Below, one piece after another: positions 32,106 through 40,336 of a DNA stretch of 64,000 bases. Below the pieces are notes generated by a model. That model did not search any database and was not told where the DNA came from. It was given only the letters and a program-made list of their open reading frames with translations. Numbering within the stretch: position 1 is the stretch's first letter; the number at the start of each line of letters is the position of its first letter. The position numbers and the translations under genes are program-made. The stretch comes from an uncultured Collinsella sp. (lineage in GTDB: Bacteria > Actinomycetota > Coriobacteriia > Coriobacteriales > Coriobacteriaceae). The stretch lies in contig CABQJV010000002.1 in the NCBI GenBank assembly GCA_902464565.1, positions 61,025 through 125,024 on the forward strand, written 5' to 3'.

Positions 32106-33768
32106 GAAAGTTTGCTCCTTCCCGATCTTGTTTGCGCTGCTTGCCCTCCTGATCGGCACCTGCGCGGTTGTGTTCCCCGCTTCCGCGCAGGCCGCGCCGA
32201 CCTCGACCGGTTCCATCACGGTGAGCGGCACCGTGGCGAGCAGCTACGACGCCTACCAGATCTTTAGCGCCAACGTCGTCGACGGCGACAGCGACGCCAA
32301 GGTCGCCACCGACCTCGCCTGGGCAAGCGACGCCGTGCGCGACGCCGCGCTGCCTGTGCTGCACAGCGCCGGCATGCCCAATTCCCAGACCACCGCGCAG
32401 GAAGCTGCCGAGTGGCTCAACACCGATTCCCACCTTACGAGCGCGCTGAGCGCACAGCTCGCACGTTCCCTCCAGAGCTCTGGCGCCGTGCCCGTGGCCC
32501 TTAACGCGGGCACGGCGGCCGAGCTGCCCTGCGGCTACTGGCTCATCGTCGCCGACGACGACGCCATCGCCCAGGGCGAGGTCGGCACCGCGCCGATCAT
32601 GGCCCTGGTCGGCGGCAGCGCCGTCACCGTCAAGCCCAAGGCGGCGACCCCCAAGGTGTCCAAGCATGTGCTGGAGGACGGCACCGCCGCCTGGCAGAAG
32701 GCCGCCGACGCCACGGTCGCCGACGACCTGTACTGGCGCCTCTCGGCCACGGTCCCGGCGGGGCTCACGGCCTACGACACCTATACGGTTCGGTTCGTCG
32801 ACACCATGAGCGCGGGGCTCGACCCCTCCAAGGTGGCCGCGAGCATGCGCGTGTACGTGGCGGCGGGCGCGGACGGCGGCTTCGACGCCGTCTCGGCTGG
32901 CAAGAACGGCCGCGCCGGCACCGAGCCCGCGAAGGGCTGGACCGACATCACGGCCCAGTGCGCCACCAAGGTAGCGGCCGACGGCAAGACCTTCACCGTG
33001 CGCACCGGCGACCTCATCGCCGCGCTCGGCGGGGCCGACGCCTTCGCCGCGGGCGCCCGCGTGGTCGCCGTGTACAATGCGCCGCTCAACAGCGCGTGCA
33101 ACCACGGCATCGCGAAGGGCAACCCCAACGAGGTCTACCTGTGCTACCCGCGCTCTCCCTTTGCCGATCAGTCCGGCGACGCCGGCTTCACCCACACGCC
33201 GAGCGACGATGCGTGCGCCTACACCTGGGATCTCGCGCTCACCAAGCGCGGCAGCGACGGCGACAAGCCGCTTGCCGGGGCGGTCCTGAGCATCGCCGAC
33301 GACCGCGGTCGCACGCTGGCGGCCGACGGCACGTGGGATGCGGAGGGCAAGGCCACCGTCACCACGGGCGAGGACGGCCGTGTGGCCGTCTCGGGCGTGG
33401 ACTCGGGCAAGCTGGAGGTCCGCGAGCTCAAGGCGCCCAAGGGCTACACCGCCTTTGAGGGCACGCGCTCCGTGACAGTTAAGGCCGAGGGCCTGGACGT
33501 CGACCAGGTGGCCGCCGCCAAGCCCAAGCTCACCATCACGGCCGAGTCGCCCCTGCGCGCCGACAGCGCGGACGGGTCGACGGGCGGCCTGGAGGCGTCG
33601 CTTATCAACACGCCCACCGGCACACCCCCTAGCATTACCACCGGAGGCTTTATGCCCTCGACTGGCGATATGGCAATGTACGCCGCGGCCGCCGCAGCGG
33701 TCGCCGGAGCCGCGCTCATCGTGGTCGCGCTCCTGGTCAAGCGGGGAGGTGGCAGCCATAAAGAGTAG
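32098..33768 (+). CDS. Minor (basal or ancillary) pilin, SpaA-type, sortase-anchored
   Basis: The 556-residue protein has a signal peptide (LFALLALLIGTCAVVFPASAQA). An N-terminal domain contains YDAYQIFSANVVDG. A fimbrial isopeptide domain starts near PKVSKHVLEDG. A Cna_B/SpaA-like domain near the end has LEVRELKAPKGYTAF (E-box Glu). The sorting signal is MPSTG, then a membrane segment and a short Lys/Arg tail. GTG 32098 overlaps the end of the adhesin gene and has GGGAGGT upstream. The gene is far more GC-rich than its two pilin neighbours. Confidence 0.82.
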   Translation: MNKKVCSFPILFALLALLIGTCAVVFPASAQAAPTSTGSITVSGTVASSYDAYQIFSANVVDGDSDAKVATDLAWASDAVRDAALPVLHSAGMPNSQTTAQEAAEWLNTDSHLTSALSAQLARSLQSSGAVPVALNAGTAAELPCGYWLIVADDDAIAQGEVGTAPIMALVGGSAVTVKPKAATPKVSKHVLEDGTAAWQKAADATVADDLYWRLSATVPAGLTAYDTYTVRFVDTMSAGLDPSKVAASMRVYVAAGADGGFDAVSAGKNGRAGTEPAKGWTDITAQCATKVAADGKTFTVRTGDLIAALGGADAFAAGARVVAVYNAPLNSACNHGIAKGNPNEVYLCYPRSPFADQSGDAGFTHTPSDDACAYTWDLALTKRGSDGDKPLAGAVLSIADDRGRTLAADGTWDAEGKATVTTGEDGRVAVSGVDSGKLEVRELKAPKGYTAFEGTRSVTVKAEGLDVDQVAAAKPKLTITAESPLRADSADGSTGGLEASLINTPTGTPPSITTGGFMPSTGDMAMYAAAAAAVAGAALIVVALLVKRGGGSHKE

Positions 33769-33876
33769 CTGGCAGCCCCACAGAGAGCGGGGCGAGACGT
33801 AGCGAAGTAGATGCTAAGACACAGACAGATGATGACCGATCAAATGAGAACCAACCCGAAAACGGAGGAAAAGAAG

Positions 33877-35622
33877 ATGAGCATGAGTAAGAACATCGCA
33901 CGCCTGGCAGTAACAGCAGGCCTCACAGCAGCGCTGAGCTTCGGCGGAGTCATGGCCCCGGTCACGATGGCGTTTGCTGATGGTGGGTCGACGCTCCCGG
34001 CCAACAGCATCAAGATCAACCCCTCCAAGGGAAATGAAACCAACAAGTACAAGGCGTACCAGATTTTCAAGGCCAATGTTGTCGATGAAAAGGATGGCAA
34101 AGTCGTTTCGAATGTTGATTGGGCGAGTGGGAAGGCAGAGCAAGCGGTTCTCGGCTACCTTAAAACGGTGACCGGGTCCGGCATTACTGATAGCTCTACC
34201 GCACAGAATGTCGTCGATTATCTGTCCAAATGCACCTCTGGAACTGGCAGCACAACTGCTATCACGAATGACAATCTGTTTAACGGATTGGCAAAGGAGG
34301 TCGAAAAGAACGTGGATCAGACGAAGGGATCCTTTGACGCTGGCGATGTCTTTACGCCCACGGATGGCGAGGGCAACGTCTTGCAAGGATACTATCTCTT
34401 TGTGACCGATACGACCTCAATTGCCGGGGACGATACGAAGGATACTAGTACGGCCACCTCGCCGATTTTCGCCATTGTAGGCGCTACAGGCGTTACGGTC
34501 GACGAGAAGACCAGCATTCCTACAGTCAGCAAGGCTGTCATGGATGACAAGGATCATTCTTGGGTAACAGGGGCTAAAGGCGACCCCAATAAGGCCGCTG
34601 ACTCAGCTATGGACGATTGGGTCGATTATAAACTCGTCGGTACGGTTGCGAGTAATATCGACACCTATAGCGACTATAAGTACTGCTTTACGGACGAACT
34701 GCCCAAGTCGATGACCCCCAATTTCGAGGATGTCACGGTCAAGATCGGCGACAAGACCGTAAAGAATGATTCCGAGCATGGCTACACTAAGAACTTCTCG
34801 GATGACAACGTGCTTACCGTTAACTTCAAAAATCTTAAGGATTGCGTTGACGTTAAGAATAACCACATTACCGTCAACGCTGACTCTAAGGTGACCGTCG
34901 AGTACAAGGCAAAGCTCGACTCTACAAAGATCTTTGATAATGACGGTAAAATCAAGGGGATCTTTGATGGATTGGTTGGTAAAGCCCAGACTAATACGGT
35001 TAAGCTGACTTATTCCAACAACCCGCACGTCGAGGGTACTGGCGACACGGTCGTTCATCATGCCTATGATTATACCTACGGCATCGTTGTCACCAAGGTG
35101 GGCTCTGATAACGAAGCTAAGGGGCTCGAGGGCGTTGAGTTCACGCTGCAGGAGAACGGTGATACGAGCAACTTTATCAAAGCGGACGGTACCAAGACGG
35201 CTGATAGCAAGCAGGCCAAGCTGAAGACCGGCGCAGACGGTAAGATAAACGTTGTCGGTCTCGATGAGGGCACCTACACCCTTACAGAGGTAACCCCGGC
35301 GCCTGGCTACAACAACTCTGCTTCCAAAGGTGTCACGTTTACCATTGCTCGCGGCACGCTTCAGCAAGATGGCTCCGCAGTGATTCCCGACGAGGATTCT
35401 GCCAAGGTTACTGCTGCTGATGGTGTTATAAAGGCCGATTCTGCCGACGTATCTACCGGCAAGCTCAGCTTCACCATCGTCGACCAGAAGGGCTCCAACC
35501 TCCCACTGACCGGCCTCAACGGTGTGACCTTCACTTGGATCGCTGGTGGCGCGGTGCTGTGCATCGGCGTGGCGCACCTCATCCGCAGCCGTAAGCAGGC
35601 TGAGGAGTCCGAGCAGGAGTAG
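33877..35622 (+). CDS. Major pilin (backbone subunit), LPLTG-anchored
   Basis: The 581-residue protein has a signal peptide (VTAGLTAALSFGGVMAPVTMAFA). Its N domain (YKAYQIFKANVVDEKDGK) is paralogous to that of the minor pilin. A D2-type isopeptide domain contains TVSKAVMDD, and a Cna_B domain has YTLTEVTPAPGYN. The sorting signal is LPLTG followed by a membrane segment and RSRKQAEESEQE. I chose ATG 33877, with GGAGG 8 bases upstream. By comparison with other Spa pili it is the shaft subunit polymerised by the sortase at 37226. Confidence 0.87.
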   Translation: MSMSKNIARLAVTAGLTAALSFGGVMAPVTMAFADGGSTLPANSIKINPSKGNETNKYKAYQIFKANVVDEKDGKVVSNVDWASGKAEQAVLGYLKTVTGSGITDSSTAQNVVDYLSKCTSGTGSTTAITNDNLFNGLAKEVEKNVDQTKGSFDAGDVFTPTDGEGNVLQGYYLFVTDTTSIAGDDTKDTSTATSPIFAIVGATGVTVDEKTSIPTVSKAVMDDKDHSWVTGAKGDPNKAADSAMDDWVDYKLVGTVASNIDTYSDYKYCFTDELPKSMTPNFEDVTVKIGDKTVKNDSEHGYTKNFSDDNVLTVNFKNLKDCVDVKNNHITVNADSKVTVEYKAKLDSTKIFDNDGKIKGIFDGLVGKAQTNTVKLTYSNNPHVEGTGDTVVHHAYDYTYGIVVTKVGSDNEAKGLEGVEFTLQENGDTSNFIKADGTKTADSKQAKLKTGADGKINVVGLDEGTYTLTEVTPAPGYNNSASKGVTFTIARGTLQQDGSAVIPDEDSAKVTAADGVIKADSADVSTGKLSFTIVDQKGSNLPLTGLNGVTFTWIAGGAVLCIGVAHLIRSRKQAEESEQE

Positions 35623-35722
35623 CGCTCACTCATCCATCCCTTTGGCAGGTGGGATGTGATGGCCATGAGACTTGCGGACACTTTTCTCGTCCATCCACGT
35701 TCTTGCTTTGCCATTCTCTTTT

Positions 35723-35760
35723 CGGGGCAGACTCCGCACTGGAGTCTGCCCCGTTTTTTT
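35723..35760 (+). terminator. Strong intrinsic terminator of the pilin operon
   Basis: CGGGGCAGACTCC (35723-35735) pairs perfectly with GGAGTCTGCCCCG (35741-35753), followed by seven T. Confidence 0.93.
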
Positions 35761-35906
35761 GGATAACGCAGCCAGCCTCCACCGTCCGATGCGGGCACGT
35801 TCGTCATCGCGTTTCTTGACTCGTATGAGGTTCGGATTAAGGTCCGTAGGCGCACGCGCGGTGCGGACGGTAGAAGGCATTTGCGCCGCAACAAGCGCAA
35901 ATAAGA

Positions 35907-35935
35907 ATGCCCGGGGTTAGAGGCCCGGGCATTTA
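35907..35935. terminator. Second hairpin terminator between pilins and regulator gene
   Basis: ATGCCCGGG (35907-35915) pairs with CCCGGGCAT (35924-35932), then TT. Apart from the two hairpins I see no gene in 35623-36134. Confidence 0.7.
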
Positions 35936-36134
35936 ACAAAAGCTGAAAACTAGGCCGCCCGCGCTCCCAAACATTTACGCGGGGTGCGTCGTTTTCTATT
36001 GACATTGTATCCCGAATCGCCCAGCCGATCCGGGATATTCTGAAAACTCAAATATGGGCCTAGGCACGAACGGAATCTCGTCAATTCCGAAAATTATGTA
36101 TAATTCCAATATAAACTGGAATCAAACGAAAACG

Positions 36135-37103
36135 ATGGAAATGAACGAAGCGCTAATCTACTTACAAGAAGCACTAGGCCTCTCCGCCAAGGCCAAAACT
36201 TGGCCTGGGTTCGCACGTTTGCCGCTGCATCTGCGGGCGATTGAGGTCCGCGCTGTTGACGCAAACGGTTTTTCGTTTTTGCTTGCAAGTTTGCCTACTG
36301 GCGTCGGGCTTCCCGAGGCTAAGAGGGCCTATAGCCAGCTAGCCTTGCGCGCGGAGACTCCTGTTGTCGTTTCGTTTCCTGATGCCGATGCACGTCAGCG
36401 CAAAGCATTGGTCGCACAAGGGATTCCCTTTGTCTGCCCAGGTAGACAGGCTTTTCTTCCATTTATGGGCACGGCCTGCACGGAGAGGGGCGGTGTCCGG
36501 TTTCGCAATCACGCGACCAAGATGTCGCCCAACGCGCAGGCTGCCGCAATCTGGGGAGCAGCCCAGGAGCCATATCGTCCCTATGACCTTTGTCGTGCGC
36601 TTGGGATCTCGGCAAGCCGTGCGAGTGAGGCCATAACCGAGCTTGTCGACAGGGGGCTCGCGAGGCGCGAACGTTGCGAGCGACGTGTCGTCGTGCTCCC
36701 TGTCGCCGTTGATCTTTTGCTCAGCGAGCACATGGCAGAGCTCTTCTCGCCTGTCTCGAAGGTCATTTTTGCAAGGAAGACGCCGCAGATCGAGTATCTT
36801 GTTGACGCCGGGGAGACGGCGCTCGCTGCGCGTTCGATGCTCGCTGCGCCGGGCATGGAACAAAAGGCCGTCTTAAGAAGTGCATGGCGTAAACTGAGCG
36901 ACCTCGAAGTCGCAGACGGGGAGTTGCCGGATAACGAAACGGCGATGATCCAAGTGTGGCGCTATGCGCCCGTGTTTGCCGGCTCCTCCCGTGTCGACGA
37001 CATTTCGCTTGCGCTATCTTTGGCGGCAATCGACGATGAGCGAATTCAGCTCGAAGTCGATCGCATGTTTGGAAAGGAATATCCATGGCAAGAAGCGCTG
37101 TAG
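36135..37103 (+). CDS. AbiEi-like winged-helix protein (orphan antitoxin candidate)
   Basis: The 322-residue protein has an N-terminal part of about 150 residues and a central winged helix (DLCRALGISASRASEAITELVDRGLARRE, near residues 170-200). A C-terminal alpha/beta part ends in MFGKEYPWQEAL. This is the general shape of type IV antitoxins of the AbiEi kind; identity is an inference. A TATAAT box at 36099-36104 argues for a start downstream of it, hence ATG 36135; no clear ribosome site precedes it. An earlier in-frame ATG at 36054 is possible. It separates the pilins from their sortase. Confidence 0.55.
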   Translation: MEMNEALIYLQEALGLSAKAKTWPGFARLPLHLRAIEVRAVDANGFSFLLASLPTGVGLPEAKRAYSQLALRAETPVVVSFPDADARQRKALVAQGIPFVCPGRQAFLPFMGTACTERGGVRFRNHATKMSPNAQAAAIWGAAQEPYRPYDLCRALGISASRASEAITELVDRGLARRERCERRVVVLPVAVDLLLSEHMAELFSPVSKVIFARKTPQIEYLVDAGETALAARSMLAAPGMEQKAVLRSAWRKLSDLEVADGELPDNETAMIQVWRYAPVFAGSSRVDDISLALSLAAIDDERIQLEVDRMFGKEYPWQEAL

Positions 37104-37129
37104 AAGGTCTCCAAAAATTCGAACCGTAG
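37085..37129 (+). pseudogene. 14-codon remnant, possible start of a lost AbiEii-like toxin gene
   Basis: ATG 37085 has GGAAAGGA eight bases upstream and overlaps the end of the previous gene by 19 bases, as coupled toxin-antitoxin pairs do. It reads MARSAVEGLQKFEP and stops. I infer truncation of a partner gene; chance is the alternative. Confidence 0.3.
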
Positions 37130-37181
37130 GCGGCGTTTCGGTTCTAGCTGCGTTGTCCGGCGCATGAGCTCGCTAATCGGC

Positions 37182-37209
37182 TATTATTTGTTTAGACAAC
37201 CTAAGTTGT
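37182..37209 (+). promoter_or_regulatory. Sortase promoter -10 and overlapping dyad
   Basis: TATTAT (37182-37187) is followed by ACAAC-CTAA-GTTGT (37196-37209) at the expected transcription start. The dyad could be an operator. Confidence 0.4.
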
Positions 37210-37225
37210 AGAGGAGTGACCGGCG

Positions 37226-38164
37226 ATGGTGCAGGGCGCCAAACATATGAAGAGCAATAACGCCACGGCCAACGGCGGCTCAAGCCCTCAGCCCAAACCT
37301 CAACCAAAGCCCAAGCGCCGCCGCAAGCGGCTGCCGCGCTGGGCCGACCGGCTCATCACCATCGTCATCATCCTTATTGGCGTGGGCCTTATGACCTGGC
37401 CGTGGATCTTGGACCGGCTCGAGGCCTCGGGCGTGTTCAACCAGATCAGCACCGTGTCCAGCACCGTGGACGCGCTGTCTGCCGAGGAGCGTGAGCGCAT
37501 CCTGCTCCAGGCGCGCTCCTTTAACGAGCAGCTGGCGGGCGAGGCCGCCGAGCTTCCCGCCGACCAGATCGAGCCCTACGCCCAGCAGCTCATCTTTGAC
37601 CGCGACCCCATGATGAGCTGGGTCGAAATCCCCTCCATCGACGTGAGCATGCCCATCTACCACGGCACGAGCGAAGAAGTCCTTATGGCGGGCGTCGGCC
37701 ACCTGGAGGGTACGAGCCTGCCGGTGGGCGGCACCTCGACGCATTGCGTGCTCACCGCGCACTCGGGCATGCGCAATCTGAGTATGTTCGACGACATCCA
37801 CTCGCTGGAGCCCGGCGACCTGGTGCTGCTGCACACCATGAACAAGACGCTCGCCTACAAGATGGTGGACTCCGAGGTGGTGCTGCCCGAGGAGATGGAG
37901 TCGCTGACCATCGAGCCCGGCGCCGACAAGGTGACGCTCGTCACCTGCACGCCCTACGGCGTAAACGACCATCGCCTGCTGGTGCACTGCGTGCGCACCA
38001 AGTACAGCAAGAAGGACGTCGACAAGCAAAAGTCGCTGGCCGGCCGCCACTGGGGCAAGCGCGAGTTCGCCGTGCTCATCGTGGTCGTGGCCATTGTGCT
38101 GTTGCTGCTGGACATCGTGATTCACGCGGTCCGCAAGCGCCGCAAGGCCAAGGCCTCGGCATAG
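37226..38164 (+). CDS. Class C (pilin-polymerising) sortase
   Basis: The 312-residue transpeptidase joins pilin subunits through Lys-Thr bonds at the membrane. Near the N terminus a basic Pro/Lys-rich part precedes one membrane segment (LITIVIILIGVGLMTWPWI). The catalytic His is in TAHSG, the Cys in TLVTCTPYG and the Arg in HRLLVHC. A second membrane segment and KRRKAKA tail close the protein, as in class C. FDRDPMMSW just before the catalytic core resembles the DPx lid. ATG 37226 follows GAGGAGTGA. Confidence 0.9.
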   Translation: MVQGAKHMKSNNATANGGSSPQPKPQPKPKRRRKRLPRWADRLITIVIILIGVGLMTWPWILDRLEASGVFNQISTVSSTVDALSAEERERILLQARSFNEQLAGEAAELPADQIEPYAQQLIFDRDPMMSWVEIPSIDVSMPIYHGTSEEVLMAGVGHLEGTSLPVGGTSTHCVLTAHSGMRNLSMFDDIHSLEPGDLVLLHTMNKTLAYKMVDSEVVLPEEMESLTIEPGADKVTLVTCTPYGVNDHRLLVHCVRTKYSKKDVDKQKSLAGRHWGKREFAVLIVVVAIVLLLLDIVIHAVRKRRKAKASA

Positions 38165-38178
38165 GACATCGTTCAGAA

Positions 38179-38211
38179 CCACCACAAAGGGGACAGGCAC
38201 CTTTGTGGTGG
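38179..38211. repeat. Palindromic repeat, family A, copy 5
   Basis: CCACCACAAAGG pairs with CCTTTGTGGTGG around GGACAGGCA. It lies 15 bases after the sortase stop and may end its transcript. Confidence 0.75.
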
Positions 38212-38222
38212 TCGGGGCTTCC

Positions 38223-38283
38223 AAACCATCACAACATTCGATGAAAATTTCGATTTTGGCGAAAAGCGTCGAATGTTGTGATG
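38223..38283. repeat. Palindromic repeat, family B, copy 4
   Basis: AAACCATCACAACATTCGA is mirrored up to 38283. It is inverted relative to copies 1 and 2 and 12 bases from a family A copy. Confidence 0.75.
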
Positions 38284-38385
38284 CTTTTCGCTGCGGACGG
38301 CGCGGTCTTCGTTGTGGGCGCGACGGTTTTCGCTGCTGGCGGCGCGGTTTTCGCTATGGACGGCGCGGTTTCGCTGCAGAACCGC
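38284..38385. repeat. 21-bp tandem repeat adjoining palindrome B
   Basis: Four to five units of the type TTTTCGCTGNGGACGGCGCGG follow each other from the end of palindrome B. On the minus strand they would encode heptapeptides of the type AVHSENR, but no start or ribosome site supports a gene. No gene is seen in 38165-38510. Confidence 0.6.
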
Positions 38386-38510
38386 CGGCCCGCCGCCTGC
38401 CAGTCCGCCGCCCTCGTTACGTTTTCGCTGCATTTGGGTAAAGCACCTGCTCCAAGCGGCGTTGCCTTGTATACTAGAGCGGTTTAACTGTTATGCGGAA
38501 GGGAGCGCCT

Positions 38511-38822
38511 ATGGCACTCAGCGAGAAAGACGTGCGCGGCATCGCCGAGTACGCAAAGATCGCACTGACCGATGACGAGCTCACCCAGATGACGTCCTAC
38601 CTGAACGACGCCGTCCAGATGCTCGAGCCCGTCTTGCAATATGACTTGCCCGACGTGGAGCCCACGTTCCATCCTATCGGAAGCCTGTCCAACGTGATGG
38701 GCGACGACCTGCGCGAGCCCGAGCGCGATCTGCCGCTCGACGTTGCGCTCGAGAACGCCGGCAGCGCGCGCGACCGCTACTTCCGCGTGCCGTCCATTTT
38801 GGGAGAGGGGGAGAGCGAGTAA
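38511..38822 (+). CDS. gatC: Asp-tRNA(Asn)/Glu-tRNA(Gln) amidotransferase subunit C
   Basis: The 103-residue subunit stabilises GatA in the tRNA-dependent amidotransferase. It begins MALSEKDVRGIAEYAKIAL with the usual helical pair and DVEPTFHP in the middle. ATG 38511 has GGAAGGGAG upstream. Its stop codon overlaps the start of gatA (TAATG). Confidence 0.92.
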   Translation: MALSEKDVRGIAEYAKIALTDDELTQMTSYLNDAVQMLEPVLQYDLPDVEPTFHPIGSLSNVMGDDLREPERDLPLDVALENAGSARDRYFRVPSILGEGESE

Positions 38823-40336
38823 TGGCGAAGAGCTTCGATTCCCTTACCGCCGCCCAGATCGCCGCGGGCGTTGCCGCCGGCGACTTTACCGCTACCGAGG
38901 TGGCCCAGGCCTCTCTTGCCGCCATCGAGGCGCGCGAGGGCGGGGTCCAGGCATTCCTGCAGGTGGCGCCCGAGCTTGCGCTCGAGGCCGCTGCGCGCGT
39001 GGATGCCGACCGTGCCGCAGGCAAGCCGATGCCCCCGCTCGCGGGCGTGCCGCTGGCCATTAAGGACAACATGAACCTCGTGGGCACGCGCACCACCTGC
39101 GCTTCCCGCATGCTCGAGAACTACCAGAGCGTCTACACCGCTACCTGCGTCCAGCGCATGCTCGATGCCGGCTGCCTGCCCATGGGCAAGGCCAACATGG
39201 ACGAGTTTGCCTTTGGCAGCTCTACCGAGAGCTCGGCGTTCCACCGCACCAACAACCCCTGGGATACCGAGCGCGTGCCCGGCGGCTCCTCGGGCGGCTC
39301 CGCTGCTGCCGTCGCCGCGGGCGAGGTCGCGCTCTCGCTGGGCTCGGACACCGGCGGCTCCATTCGCCAGCCGGCGTCGCTGTGCGGCGTGGTGGGCTTT
39401 AAGCCCACGTATGGCGCCGTGAGCCGTTACGGCGTGGTTGCCTTTGGCTCGTCGCTCGACCAGGTGGGACCCTTTGGCCGCACGGTCGAGGATGTCGCGC
39501 TGGCCATGAACGCGCTTACCGGCGCGGGCCACGATCCGTACGACTGCACCAGTCAGGATTGCGCCGTCGACTTTACCGAGCATCTCAATGACAGCATCGA
39601 GGGCAAGCGCGTGGGCATCATCCCTGCGTTTATGGAGGCCGAGGGCCTGACGCCCGAGGTCAGGGCCGCTGTTCAGCGTGCCGCTCAGGAGCTGCAGAAC
39701 CAGGGCGCCGAGCTGGTCGAGGTCGACCTGCCGCACCTGGACGCCGCCATCGCCGCCTACTACGTCATCGGCCCGGCCGAGGCGTTCTCCAACCTGGCAC
39801 GTTTCGACGGCATTCGCTACGGCTATCAGGAGGAGGGCTGCGCCAACTTGTCCGACCAGAGCTCGCTTTCGCGTGCCCACGGCTTTGGCGCCGAGGCCAA
39901 GCGCCGTCAGATGCTCGGCGCCTACCTGCTGAGCTCGGGCGTGTACGACAAGTACTACTATGCCGCGCAAAAGGCCCGCACGCTCATCACACAGGACTAC
40001 GACGCCGCGTATGCCAAGGTGGACACCATCCTCATGCCCGCCTCGCCGCGCACGGCCTTTAAGTTTGGCGAGATTAGCGACCCCACACAGATGTACCTTT
40101 CGGACCTGTACACCATCTCGCTCAACATTTGCGGCAACGGTGGTATCTCGGTTCCGCTGGGCCTGGGCGAGGATACTCAGCTGCCCGTTTCTGCCCAGCT
40201 GGTGGGTCCGGCGTTTAAGGACCGTCAGCTGCTCACATTTGCCCGCGCCCTGGAGCGCGGCTTTGCCGATGCCGCCACGGGTGCGCCCGCGCTTTCCGTC
40301 GCGCCCGATTTTGCCGGGAAGGGAGGCGAGCTGTAA
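38822..40336 (+). CDS. gatA: Asp-tRNA(Asn)/Glu-tRNA(Gln) amidotransferase subunit A
   Basis: The 504-residue amidase releases ammonia from glutamine for GatB. The Ser-cisSer-Lys triad is visible: Lys in LAIKDNM, Ser in GGSSGGSAAAVAAG, and Ser in SDTGGSIRQPAS. The protein is of ordinary length. It overlaps gatC by one base and gatB by one base (the last base of TAA is the A of ATG), a tightly coupled operon. Confidence 0.95.
   Translation: MAKSFDSLTAAQIAAGVAAGDFTATEVAQASLAAIEAREGGVQAFLQVAPELALEAAARVDADRAAGKPMPPLAGVPLAIKDNMNLVGTRTTCASRMLENYQSVYTATCVQRMLDAGCLPMGKANMDEFAFGSSTESSAFHRTNNPWDTERVPGGSSGGSAAAVAAGEVALSLGSDTGGSIRQPASLCGVVGFKPTYGAVSRYGVVAFGSSLDQVGPFGRTVEDVALAMNALTGAGHDPYDCTSQDCAVDFTEHLNDSIEGKRVGIIPAFMEAEGLTPEVRAAVQRAAQELQNQGAELVEVDLPHLDAAIAAYYVIGPAEAFSNLARFDGIRYGYQEEGCANLSDQSSLSRAHGFGAEAKRRQMLGAYLLSSGVYDKYYYAAQKARTLITQDYDAAYAKVDTILMPASPRTAFKFGEISDPTQMYLSDLYTISLNICGNGGISVPLGLGEDTQLPVSAQLVGPAFKDRQLLTFARALERGFADAATGAPALSVAPDFAGKGGEL

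Noticed and set aside
38173..38433. 86-codon minus-strand gene with heptapeptide repeats
   Set aside because: It runs through palindromes A and B and has no ribosome site; the periodicity is explained by the 21-bp DNA repeat.
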